A stretch of DNA of 64,000 nt, from positions 124,001 through 188,000 of the forward strand of contig NZ_JAUMKB010000010.1 of assembly GCF_030519375.1 (NCBI RefSeq), read 5' to 3'. The notes beneath the pieces were generated by a model. That model saw nothing but the letters and a program-made list of their open reading frames with translations. It had not been told where the DNA came from and searched no databases. The translations under genes and the position numbers were made by a program. This stretch comes from Mucilaginibacter tolerans. Its GTDB lineage: Bacteria > Bacteroidota > Bacteroidia > Sphingobacteriales > Sphingobacteriaceae. Position 1 is the first letter of the stretch. Each line of letters starts with the position of its first letter. Shown piece by piece: positions 16,787 to 24,711 of the stretch.

Positions 16787-17833
16787 ATGAAAAGTAACAA
16801 AAGAATGAGCCGTCACCTGATGAGTGTCGCCCTTTTAATTTTTGCCGTAATACCACTTACCAATGTTAGTCCTGTAAAAGCCGCTGATCTTATTAGTGGC
16901 GATAACAAAATTGATACTCCGGCTCATGTACAGTTTAACCAGATCAAACAAATCAATGCAGGTGTTTTGAATGTGGGTTACGCCGAACAAGGTCCGGCAG
17001 ATGGTCAGGCAGTCATCCTCCTGCATGGCTGGCCATACGATATTAACAGCTATACCGAAGTATCTGCATTGCTTGCCGCTAAAGGATACCACGTTATTAT
17101 ACCATATCTGAGAGGTTATGGAACTACAAGATTCCTGTCTGACAAAACTCCACGAAATGGTCAGCAATCTGTTTTCGCTGTAGATATAATAGCTTTAATG
17201 GACGCCCTGAAGATTAAAAAAGCCATCATTGGTGGATTTGACTGGGGCGCCCGCACTGCCGATATCATTGCTGCCTTGTGGCCCGACCGTTGCGAAGCCC
17301 TTGTATCTGTAAGTGGTTATCTCATTGGCAATCAACAAGCCAATAAAGCACCGTTGCCTCCAAAAGCTGAGCAAGCCTGGTGGTATCAGTTCTATTTTGC
17401 TACTGAACGTGGCCGGATAGGCTATCAATCCAATACACACGATTTTAACAAACTTATCTGGCAAACGGCATCGCCTCAATGGCATTTTGAAGACGCTACT
17501 TACGAACAATCAGCCAAATCATTTAATAATCCCGATCATGTTGCTATAGTGATAGACAATTATCGCTGGCGTCTCGGCCTTGTTGATGGCGAAGAAAAAT
17601 ACAATGAACTTGAAAAAAGACTGGCAGCAGGTCCTGTTATAACCGTTCCGACAGTTACCCTTGAAGGTGAAGCCAATGGTGCACCACATCCTGATCCATC
17701 TGTCTATGCCGCAAAATTTAAAGGTAAATATGCGCACCATACTATTACAGGTGATGTAGGTCATAACCTACCGCAGGAGGCACCAAAAGCGTTTGCCGAC
17801 GCCATTGTTGAGGCGGCCAGCTTTACAAAATAA
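16787..17833 (+). CDS. Exported alpha/beta hydrolase with aspartate nucleophile
   Basis: A 348-aa protein with a signal peptide (about 1-33) and an alpha/beta hydrolase core. LLHGWPYD (78-85) is the oxyanion region, IGGFDWGAR gives nucleophile D152, and GDVGHNLPQEAP carries the catalytic histidine near the end. The aspartate elbow indicates an epoxide hydrolase or dehalogenase-like reaction rather than esterase activity. The family is frequent in Mucilaginibacter. It is a single-gene unit directly under the third LytTR-type promoter and follows the regulator gene, ending in a hairpin at 17841-17883. Confidence 0.88.
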   Translation: MKSNKRMSRHLMSVALLIFAVIPLTNVSPVKAADLISGDNKIDTPAHVQFNQIKQINAGVLNVGYAEQGPADGQAVILLHGWPYDINSYTEVSALLAAKGYHVIIPYLRGYGTTRFLSDKTPRNGQQSVFAVDIIALMDALKIKKAIIGGFDWGARTADIIAALWPDRCEALVSVSGYLIGNQQANKAPLPPKAEQAWWYQFYFATERGRIGYQSNTHDFNKLIWQTASPQWHFEDATYEQSAKSFNNPDHVAIVIDNYRWRLGLVDGEEKYNELEKRLAAGPVITVPTVTLEGEANGAPHPDPSVYAAKFKGKYAHHTITGDVGHNLPQEAPKAFADAIVEAASFTK

Positions 17834-17840
17834 TATAATA

Positions 17841-17883
17841 AAAAGCCCAAGTAAAAACCAGCGACTTTCTGGGTAGGCTTTGT
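17841..17883 (+). terminator. Imperfect hairpin terminator
   Basis: AAAGCCC and GGCTTT arms with an inner CCA/TGG pair enclose an A/T-rich loop just after the hydrolase stop codon. The pairing is interrupted, so this is a moderate call. Confidence 0.5.
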
Positions 17884-17934
17884 GTTTCAGAATATCGAGA
17901 CCTTTTGTTTTATGCTACTTTTATTGACAGTATA

Positions 17935-18018
17935 ATCAAAAAACCCTCGTAAGTTCCACACTTACAAGGGTTTTTTGATAATTCAGTAGTAGGAGAAGCT
18001 TTTCAAACCCCTTTTTGC
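17935..18018 (+). repeat. Diverged direct repeat, right copy (hairpin plus 30-mer)
   Basis: A hairpin with 19-bp arms (17935-17953 and 17961-17979, one mismatch, 7-nt loop) has the same GTAAG-7 nt-CTTAC core as the left copy at 9011. It is followed after 9 nt by the 30-mer at 17989-18018, which matches 9065-9094 at 26 of 30 positions. The hairpin with its T-run could also end transcription of the hydrolase gene. Confidence 0.65.
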
Positions 18019-18278
18019 AAGAGTTGCAACTACCGGCCTTCTAATTAAATGCCTTAAATCATCAAGCTATATGTCGATAATTAGCCAACAAAAACAGTAA
18101 TTGTTTCTGCAACGAGGGCTTCAGTTAGCTGGTTAATTGTGTCAACTTTGTTCGATGTGATTATTGAATCGACAAACGGGATGGGCATTAGGAACAAATA
18201 TATATTGTTACAGCCACGTCGATGCTTTAGAGTTGGAGATTAACAGATGGCGCCTTTATTTTAAGAGTTACTTCTTTG

Positions 18279-18333
18279 CACGGGAAAATATCCTGCTGGA
18301 TACGGGAAATATCCCGTACCAAATACGGGATTT
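18279..18333 (+). promoter_or_regulatory. Clustered inverted-repeat operator
   Basis: A perfect gapped palindrome TACGGGAAATATCCCGTA (18301-18318) is flanked by a degenerate copy CACGGGAAAATATCCTG (18279-18295) and a half site TACGGGA (18324-18330). A -7-like TAGCTTTG follows at 18363-18370, 22 nt before the ATG at 18392. The arrangement suggests a dimeric repressor acting on the downstream locus. No candidate repressor gene is adjacent. The rest of 17834-18391 holds no gene. Confidence 0.6.
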
Positions 18334-18391
18334 TCAACATGAGACAACATGCTGTACCTCAATAGCTTTGGCTAACAAAAAAATCAAAGCC

Positions 18392-18955
18392 ATGGAACCA
18401 CTACGCATTTGTACCATCGTCGCAGTCGCCATTATTATTTTCATCCTTTACCTGGTGCGCGACCATCTCTCGGGACTTTTGAAGGATCAAAGCTCCCAAT
18501 CGGCCGATCTGAAGCCCTACAGCCTTTCAAGAGTGCTGTTTTCCTTTTGGACACTCCTCGTATTTTTTTCGATCTGCTACATCATTTTCGTAACCGGCGA
18601 ATTGCCTGATATTAAATCAAGTACCCTGGCGCTGATGGGAATCGCGGCAGGCACTACGGTAGCCGGGAGGGCCATTGACAATATCCAGGCCGGAAACCCA
18701 AACCTCGTCCGGATACAGGACTTAAAAGATGAGGGTTTTTTGACCGATATCTTGTCCGATGCCAACGGCGTAAGCATATCGCGATTTCAAACTTTATGCT
18801 TTAACCTCATTTATGGGGGCTTTTTCTTGAGCACAGTATTTGCGAAAAATGAACTTTTCAACTTCAAGCCCGAAACGTTGACCTTGCTTGGCCTGAGCTC
18901 TGGAGCCTATGCATTATTGAAGATCCCGGAAAGCCAGCCTAAACCATCAAAATAA
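18392..18955 (+). CDS. Four-helix membrane protein of unknown function
   Basis: About 187 aa when started at the ATG 18392; the open frame continues upstream across an operator and is not credible there. Hydrophobic helices lie at roughly 5-22, 48-70, 80-92 and 135-180. The segment YSLSRVLFSFWTLLVFFSICYI followed by STLALMGIAAGTTVAGRAID (read as two helices with a conserved serine/glycine stretch) resembles an uncharacterised family of small bacterial membrane proteins. It heads a same-strand group of five unknown genes ending in a two-component pair. No function can be assigned. Confidence 0.65.
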   Translation: MEPLRICTIVAVAIIIFILYLVRDHLSGLLKDQSSQSADLKPYSLSRVLFSFWTLLVFFSICYIIFVTGELPDIKSSTLALMGIAAGTTVAGRAIDNIQAGNPNLVRIQDLKDEGFLTDILSDANGVSISRFQTLCFNLIYGGFFLSTVFAKNELFNFKPETLTLLGLSSGAYALLKIPESQPKPSK

Positions 18956-18978
18956 TTCACTTTAAAATCTTTTCAATC

Positions 18979-19338
18979 ATGAACGTAAAAACTAAGATCG
19001 CAGATCCTGTTGACATCGCCGTATCAGATGAGGACGAGGTTAAATTAACAGTAGTCATCGGTAACGCGCAAAATGGCGGTAGTATCGTCCGCTTCGACGG
19101 CAACCCAAAGATCATCGCAAAAGGTCAGGTTGAGGGCCTTGCATTAGGACAAGGTGGCCAACTGAAGGGTAAAAAACTTCTTGTTACAACCAACGTGCTG
19201 GACCATAATCCGGCCACCATGCGAATCACCATAAAACATCAATTCGAAAATGGAACACCGCCCGAAACGCGGCTGAGTGATAAAGTTGATAATCCCGGCG
19301 ATATTTTCTCCTGGGTAACTACTTACAATTTCAAATAA
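18979..19338 (+). CDS. Small hypothetical protein
   Basis: A 119-aa soluble protein without signal peptide or membrane segment. It is rich in beta-forming stretches (KLTVVIGNAQNGGSIVRFDG, KKLLVTTNVLDHNPATMRIT) and may be a small beta-sandwich. I do not recognise the family. It starts 23 nt after the membrane-protein gene and ends 8 nt before the next gene, which supports a shared operon and a real gene. Confidence 0.6.
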   Translation: MNVKTKIADPVDIAVSDEDEVKLTVVIGNAQNGGSIVRFDGNPKIIAKGQVEGLALGQGGQLKGKKLLVTTNVLDHNPATMRITIKHQFENGTPPETRLSDKVDNPGDIFSWVTTYNFK

Positions 19339-19346
19339 GCATAGCC

Positions 19347-20285
19347 ATGAAAAGAGTTATCATTATCCTTTTGATGCTTGTGGCATCTCGGGCATTCGCG
19401 CAGGACGCGCCATCCTTGTCTGATCTGACTATCTCCAACGCTCCGGGCCTGATTTTGGCCGGCAAATCTACAATCTCTGTAGATAAACCGACAACGCCGA
19501 GAGCTTTCGCCATAAGCCTTGTCAACCTGCAACAGGGCGGTGCAGTTGAGATTAGCCCGTACTGGTGGTTTGACCGGCCCAATTTGACTTACGAAGCATT
19601 TATCAGGAGGAAGTTTTTGGTCCTGGAGACCTTTAGTTTGTCATTGGCCAACGTTAAATCGGATAGCTCCTCTACATTCGCACCGGGATTCCGTACACAG
19701 GTCCTCCGGATCTATTCAAAGAGCAGGCTCAAAGCAATGATTGCCAAAAATAAAGAGCTGGCTGCGGTACTCGCAGTTGATCCGGCATCTAAAATTAATT
19801 TGGACAGCGTAAAACTCCTCAGCGGTCAGCTGGATAAACTGGCTATGACAGGAAAGGTATCCCTTGAGCTGGCCGGAGCGCTCCTGACCGACCCCACCGG
19901 GAGCCGGCTGAAAAACTTGGATATCAATAAATCGGGTGTTTGGGCGAACCTTAGCTGGGCCCCCACAAAGTTCCCCCTGGAGTTTGTTGGCTTAGCCCGT
20001 TATGCATGGACAAATAACACCGTTAATAACATAAAAACTTCGTCTAGGTTTGCTGAATTCGGAGCGCAGACAAATTACACGACAACAAAATTTTCGATAG
20101 AGGCTGAATACCTGAACAGGAGGGATCTGTACGCGGCTCAGAATTATTCGCACCTGTCGGCATCGCTGACTTATCACATAACCGACAATTTAGCAGCAGT
20201 CGCGGCTTATGGAAAGGACCTCAAAGTAGGCGAAGCCCTCACGGCCCTGTTCGGGATAAATTTCGGATTTGAGCGCAGTAAATAA
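19347..20285 (+). CDS. Putative outer-membrane beta-barrel-like protein
   Basis: A 312-aa protein with a signal peptide (MKRVIIILLMLVASRAFAQ). The C-terminal half alternates polar and hydrophobic residues in short segments (GVWANLSWAPTKFPLEFVGL, FSIEAEYLNRRDLYA, LSASLTYHITDNLAAVAAYG) and ends GINFGFERSK, like strands of a small barrel. The middle region (about 120-200) is helical. The family is unknown to me. It is 8 nt from the preceding gene, so it is probably co-transcribed. Outer-membrane location is inferred, not proven. Confidence 0.6.
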   Translation: MKRVIIILLMLVASRAFAQDAPSLSDLTISNAPGLILAGKSTISVDKPTTPRAFAISLVNLQQGGAVEISPYWWFDRPNLTYEAFIRRKFLVLETFSLSLANVKSDSSSTFAPGFRTQVLRIYSKSRLKAMIAKNKELAAVLAVDPASKINLDSVKLLSGQLDKLAMTGKVSLELAGALLTDPTGSRLKNLDINKSGVWANLSWAPTKFPLEFVGLARYAWTNNTVNNIKTSSRFAEFGAQTNYTTTKFSIEAEYLNRRDLYAAQNYSHLSASLTYHITDNLAAVAAYGKDLKVGEALTALFGINFGFERSK

Positions 20286-20426
20286 ATTTTGAAACGCATT
20301 GAAAATTACCGGTTTAATATATTTAAATTTAACCATGCAAGTTGGTTGATCCCCATAAACCGGTGATTTACCGAAGCCTTATTAAAGAAACCCATTCATT
20401 CATTCACTATTTAAATCACCAGTATT

Positions 20427-21050
20427 ATGAACAAGAATCAGATCATGAAGCTAAAGGGATACGACAAAGACAGTACCCTTTGTGAATTACAGAGAGATCA
20501 GCCATTCTCAGATCTCACCGATGGTAAACATTTCGGTATGCCGATCTCGACCTGCAAATTCCTGCAAATGCTTTACCTCTTTTGGCTGCAGAATAAACCG
20601 ACCGCCGATAATCCGTTTAAAGACGTTTGGTGGGTTAACTTTAGCAAGGCATCGATCTTCCGTATACTCGCCCAGGAGGATTGCGAATATATCAGGTTTT
20701 ATTTTGCCATCCCTGATAAGGACTTTTTCCAGGCCAGCCTGGCCCTGGAGGGTATAAAATCTGATGGCAGCCCCATTAAATTAACAGAAATACTTGCTGT
20801 GGCAAACACGATGACGGGAAAGGATGACGTGGACAGAGAATCGCCTGGTAAGGATGTTTTCGCCGTAACCAGCGGAGCGGCTACTCCAAGTAATGAGGAA
20901 AAAGGAAATGGAGGGCCTCCGCTAGAAAATCAGATCCCGAATATTTCATCCCTCAAAATGTTCGCTGATCAGTTGGAAAAGGACCTTTCCCAGAAAACTT
21001 TTAAACAATTTATAGCGGAATATTACCTGCACGCTCAAAAGGAATTTTAG
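20427..21050 (+). CDS. Hypothetical protein
   Basis: A 207-aa soluble protein. Residues 35-115 look folded (MPISTCKFLQMLYLFWLQNK, then RFYFAIPDKDFFQASLALEG); residues 125-165 are a low-complexity linker rich in G, P, E and S; the last 40 form a helix. A second in-frame ATG lies six codons in. There is no signal peptide. I do not recognise it. It is followed 5 nt later by a multi-pass membrane protein gene, so it belongs to the same unit. Confidence 0.6.
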   Translation: MNKNQIMKLKGYDKDSTLCELQRDQPFSDLTDGKHFGMPISTCKFLQMLYLFWLQNKPTADNPFKDVWWVNFSKASIFRILAQEDCEYIRFYFAIPDKDFFQASLALEGIKSDGSPIKLTEILAVANTMTGKDDVDRESPGKDVFAVTSGAATPSNEEKGNGGPPLENQIPNISSLKMFADQLEKDLSQKTFKQFIAEYYLHAQKEF

Positions 21051-21055
21051 CTGAT

Positions 21056-21715
21056 GTGAAGTTAACCTACATTTATTACGCCTTATTGGTTGCCTGCTTT
21101 ATCTATAGCCTTTACTTTTTACAGGATTACAAAGTAAAAGTACTGGCTATTTTGCTGTTTCTATCCATAGCAACTGAAATATTGGCGGAGATAAATATCT
21201 ATAAAAAGGTTAATTATTATGTCTACTATCATGGATTTACCATTGTTGAATATGGCTTGATATCCGGCATCCTTTATCAGTGCATACGCGATAAGCTGAC
21301 TAAAATAATATTGCTGATATCCATACCGGTTTTCAGCATTGTTTGTGCCCTGATCATGATATATGTGCAAAACATCAGCGAATCGCCCAGTATCAGCGGG
21401 GGACTGGAGGGGACGTTGCTGATCATCTGGTGCCTGCGGGCATTTTATGATTTAGATCCTGTAAAGCATGGCACTATTTTTCAGCAGCCGCCCTTTTGGT
21501 TTATTATGGCGTTCTACAGCTATTACTGCATAGTAACGCCATTTAATTGTTTTTTTAACACCCTGCAGGCCGACCCGCATTACCTGGCTCTGTCCACCAA
21601 GGCGTTTGCGGTAATCAATAATGCTGCAAATTATTTATTATATATCCTATGTATGATTGGATTATCATGTTTAAAACAAGTGAAGTATACTCGGCAGTCA
21701 TCCTCATCACGGTAA
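21056..21715 (+). CDS. Multi-pass membrane protein beside histidine kinase
   Basis: A 219-aa protein with about seven hydrophobic helices and short loops, starting at GTG 21056. Proteins of this shape are often encoded next to NarX-type kinases in Bacteroidota and may act as their membrane sensors (inference). Its 3' end overlaps the kinase gene by about 50 nt, which strongly couples the two. No catalytic motif is visible. Confidence 0.7.
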   Translation: MKLTYIYYALLVACFIYSLYFLQDYKVKVLAILLFLSIATEILAEINIYKKVNYYVYYHGFTIVEYGLISGILYQCIRDKLTKIILLISIPVFSIVCALIMIYVQNISESPSISGGLEGTLLIIWCLRAFYDLDPVKHGTIFQQPPFWFIMAFYSYYCIVTPFNCFFNTLQADPHYLALSTKAFAVINNAANYLLYILCMIGLSCLKQVKYTRQSSSSR

Positions 21716-22452
21716 TTTTTATTGTGCTGTCCACTGGTTTTGTGATCTTTATCATCCGATTTAAATTGAGGCAGGGATTACATCACCAAGAGAAGATGAA
21801 AATGGCGGAAGAGTTTTCAAAACAGCTCATGCAGTCTCAGATCGAGGTGCAGGAGGCCACCATGAGCATGCTCGGTCAAGAATTGCACGACAATATTTGC
21901 CAGCAAATCAGCAGCATTAAGCTACTGCCGGCCATCGTGCGTTCAAACCCTGCTAGGGCGGAACAAACACTGGAAGAAATGGAGCAATATTTAGGGGAAA
22001 CTATTAATGATATCCGTAACCTAACGAAGGCCATGGACAAAGAGTGGCTCGAGCAATTCGACTTGGTAGCCAACCTGGAAACCGAGATCAAGCGTATTAA
22101 CGCCGCTAACCGGTTGACAATTCGGATGGAGACGCCTAAGGCACTACCGCTCGAGGCAGATAAACAGCTGATGCTGTTCCGCATCGTGCAGGAAGCACTT
22201 CAAAATGCGGTCAGGCATTCCGGTGCAAGCGAGATTGGGATTGCGGTCTCCACCGGCACTACCGGCATCGACCTTTCCATCATGGATAATGGCAAAGGAT
22301 TTAAGAATAATCTTAAATCCGAGGGGCTTGGAATACGAAATATGAAGCACCGGACAAGCCTTTTAAAGGGAACGATAGAATGGACTTCAAACGATAGCGG
22401 CTCAGCCGTTAGGATTTCTATACCATTAACTGACACTGCTCATGAAAACTAA
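21667..22452 (+). CDS. NarX-type sensor histidine kinase
   Basis: About 261 aa from ATG 21667 (another ATG at 21649). One N-terminal membrane helix (about 5-30 of this form) is followed by a coiled linker and a HisKA_3 domain with the phosphorylated histidine in GQELHDNICQQISS (H80 of the longer form). The ATPase domain has EALQNAVRHSGA (N box), IMDNGKGF and SEGLGIRNMKHR (G boxes). No large sensor domain exists, so sensing may rely on the overlapping multi-pass protein. It overlaps the LuxR regulator gene by 11 nt. Confidence 0.9.
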   Translation: MFKTSEVYSAVILITVIFIVLSTGFVIFIIRFKLRQGLHHQEKMKMAEEFSKQLMQSQIEVQEATMSMLGQELHDNICQQISSIKLLPAIVRSNPARAEQTLEEMEQYLGETINDIRNLTKAMDKEWLEQFDLVANLETEIKRINAANRLTIRMETPKALPLEADKQLMLFRIVQEALQNAVRHSGASEIGIAVSTGTTGIDLSIMDNGKGFKNNLKSEGLGIRNMKHRTSLLKGTIEWTSNDSGSAVRISIPLTDTAHEN

Positions 22453-23095
22453 ATTAGGCATCATAGACGATCACCAATTGTTCTTAAAGTCCCTGGGCAT
22501 GTTATTGCAAAGCTTTGGCGACTATGAACTGGTCATAGAAGCAGTCAACGGACAGGATTTACAAGACAAAATGAAACGCCCGGATCAGATTCCGGACATC
22601 ATGCTAGTGGATGTCAACATGCCGGTGATGGACGGGCCTGAAATAGTGAGATGGCTGAAACAGCAACACCCTGTGATGAAGCTCGTTGCCCTATCGGTGA
22701 ATAACACGGACAAAGCGGTGATCGAAATGATCAAAGCGGGTTGTTGCGCCTACGTTCTCAAGGACACTCATCCCAATGACCTCAAGGCCGCGCTCATAGA
22801 AATTGGAGAAAAAGGCTATTATAACGGGGATTTCAGCAATATTAACTTTCGCCGTCTTCTTCAATATGAACACGACAAAATTAACCTGAACGACAGGGAG
22901 AAGCTATTCCTGCAATACGCCTGCAGCGATCTCACGTACAAGCAGATCGCTGAAAAGATGTTCCTAAGCGAAAGGACAATCGACGGTTACAGGGAAGCCC
23001 TCTTTGAAAAATTAAATGTAGAAAGCCGGGTCGGTATGGTGCTCGAAGCTATAAAAAAAGAGTTGGTTAGCATAGAATCTATTAATTTGAAATAA
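22442..23095 (+). CDS. NarL/LuxR-type response regulator
   Basis: A 217-aa regulator with a receiver domain (DD at 9-10, phosphoacceptor D57 in IMLVDVNMPVMDG, K in YVLKDT) and a C-terminal LuxR helix-turn-helix (LTYKQIAEKMFLSERTIDGYREALFEKL). It overlaps the kinase gene and ends the locus that begins at 18392. Its targets are unknown; the inverted repeats at 18279-18333 are one candidate, since LuxR-type regulators bind such sites. Confidence 0.92.
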   Translation: MKTKLGIIDDHQLFLKSLGMLLQSFGDYELVIEAVNGQDLQDKMKRPDQIPDIMLVDVNMPVMDGPEIVRWLKQQHPVMKLVALSVNNTDKAVIEMIKAGCCAYVLKDTHPNDLKAALIEIGEKGYYNGDFSNINFRRLLQYEHDKINLNDREKLFLQYACSDLTYKQIAEKMFLSERTIDGYREALFEKLNVESRVGMVLEAIKKELVSIESINLK

Positions 23096-23221
23096 GCGTG
23101 AAGCTTTTACATCTTTTTACTTTGATTCACGCAATCAAAAACCGTCCAGTATTTTTCGCACAACCGATAAATTGATAATCTGAATTCAAATCTTTACATT
23201 GGCAAAGTACTGGTTGTCATG

Positions 23222-23329
23222 GCAAGAAGCGATTATAGTTGTTAAGGGACAGCCACAGATTGTGTGGTAACTGTGCCGAGCCAGGATACCCCGCCGAATC
23301 CGGGTGCAACTGATATACACCGCAATTAA
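23222..23329 (+). pseudogene. DUF6520 gene fragment (3' end)
   Basis: Reading from 23222 gives ARSDYSC, a stop, then GTATDCVVTVPSQDTPPNPG and a short tail ending at TAA 23327. It matches the C-terminal part of the intact DUF6520 gene at 3646 almost codon for codon, but a TCA codon has become TAA and the signal peptide half is missing. It is therefore a dead remnant of a paralogue. Confidence 0.8.
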
Positions 23330-23339
23330 ATAGAAGTAA

Positions 23340-23370
23340 AAAGGGAAGCCATTTTTGGGCCTCCCTTTGG
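23340..23370. terminator. Bidirectional hairpin terminator
   Basis: AAAGGGA and TCCCTTT arms with inner GCC/GGC pairs form a hairpin between the DUF6520 remnant and the convergent thioredoxin-like gene. It could end transcription from both sides. Confidence 0.6.
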
Positions 23371-23374
23371 TCAT

Positions 23375-24706
23375 TTAATCCCTTTCTGAAACCACGTATA
23401 CAGGTATTTTACGCCTTGCTGGTGTTATAACTAAGCCAAATTGAGCCAGTATAGAATTGATCTTATCAACAGATAAGCCATAAAGATAGACGTTTAATCT
23501 GAACTGATTGCTTAAAGGCAATCCCGACTCATTTACAATATACCCCTCGTTTATGTGTTGGTTTAACAAATCGGTTAACTGGTTTATATTTAGATTTTCT
23601 ATTTTCTGTTTGTCATAATAGATCGAGCTGATTTCCTTAGCGGACAAGGGCACCTGTTCCTTCGTTTGCTTTTTCTTCAGCACATAGCAATCCATTTCCC
23701 TTTGTTCAAACCTTCCGTTCAAGTTCAGATAACGGTTCAGATCGGACAGCATATAGTCATACAAGACATCGTATGGCACTTTGTGCGGCATCACCAAATC
23801 ATAGCAGTAAAGGTTTTCACTTTCCCACTCACTATAGCTTTTGTATTTCGAACGCTTAAAACTTTCCGGCGCTAATTGGGGCATCATGTATTTCAGGGAA
23901 TCTTTAACTTCAAAGATCAATCTGCTGTTATTTTGACCGCTCAGTTTGTGATGAAAGGCGGCGATCCAATATAATTGTTTGAAGGTCAGATTCCCTATAA
24001 ATGCCCGGTTGAATTTTAGTCCGGTTGAGTCCTCGCCCTGGAGGCCCTCAAAAGAAAGCCAACCCGGAACGGTCCTGGTAAATATGGACCGGGCCATAAA
24101 ATTGGTATCCATTATATGGAAGGGCTTGTATATATCTTCAAGGCCTAAGCTCATGTTATCAATTTTAGGCCTGACAATTATAGGCTGGTTGGCTAACGCG
24201 CTCTTGATATTTGCCTCCGTCACGTCTTCTCCCTCGGAGATCATGACAACCTTGCCGCTGGAATTGATCCAAACTAGGTGCGGCAATGTTTTGTGCGGAA
24301 ACATTTTCCTTGTAAGTACACTGTCTTTGGTAAGCACCAGGCAGTTTGGAGAATTCAGCTCCGGATGTCGCTTAAAAAAGCTGTTGATTTTTTGATAGCT
24401 TTCATAGCCCACGGAAACGACCGCTATCTGTTCCCCGAATTTTTTCTTCAGTTCGATCAGTTTAGGGAATTCGATTATACAGGATCCGCACCAACTGCCC
24501 CAAAAGTCGAGCAGCAGCAATTTGTTTTGATACAGATCCTTTAGAGTGGTCACCTTCGTGCTGTCGTTATAAAAACCACTCAATTTGATATCGGGAACCT
24601 GCTCGCCAATATGGACTTCTTTGATCTGCTGGCTTTTCACACGGCTGGACAATAGCATCACCATGGTGATACAAACGATATATTTTAATTTATTTTTCAT
24701 TTTCAT
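23375..24706 (-). CDS. TlpA-like thioredoxin protein with C-terminal extension
   Basis: A 443-aa exported protein. After a signal peptide (about 1-26) a TlpA/AhpC-TSA domain runs to about 165, with active site DFWGSWCGSC (C73, C76). The long C-terminal part resembles the DUF3738 type that I associate with Sphingobacteriaceae TlpA proteins; its role is unknown. It is the last gene of a minus-strand operon, 5 nt after susD, so it is probably co-expressed with nutrient uptake. It may reduce disulphides in the periplasm or on surface proteins. Confidence 0.85.
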   Translation of the reverse strand: MKMKNKLKYIVCITMVMLLSSRVKSQQIKEVHIGEQVPDIKLSGFYNDSTKVTTLKDLYQNKLLLLDFWGSWCGSCIIEFPKLIELKKKFGEQIAVVSVGYESYQKINSFFKRHPELNSPNCLVLTKDSVLTRKMFPHKTLPHLVWINSSGKVVMISEGEDVTEANIKSALANQPIIVRPKIDNMSLGLEDIYKPFHIMDTNFMARSIFTRTVPGWLSFEGLQGEDSTGLKFNRAFIGNLTFKQLYWIAAFHHKLSGQNNSRLIFEVKDSLKYMMPQLAPESFKRSKYKSYSEWESENLYCYDLVMPHKVPYDVLYDYMLSDLNRYLNLNGRFEQREMDCYVLKKKQTKEQVPLSAKEISSIYYDKQKIENLNINQLTDLLNQHINEGYIVNESGLPLSNQFRLNVYLYGLSVDKINSILAQFGLVITPARRKIPVYVVSERD

Positions 24707-24711
24707 AAGGA

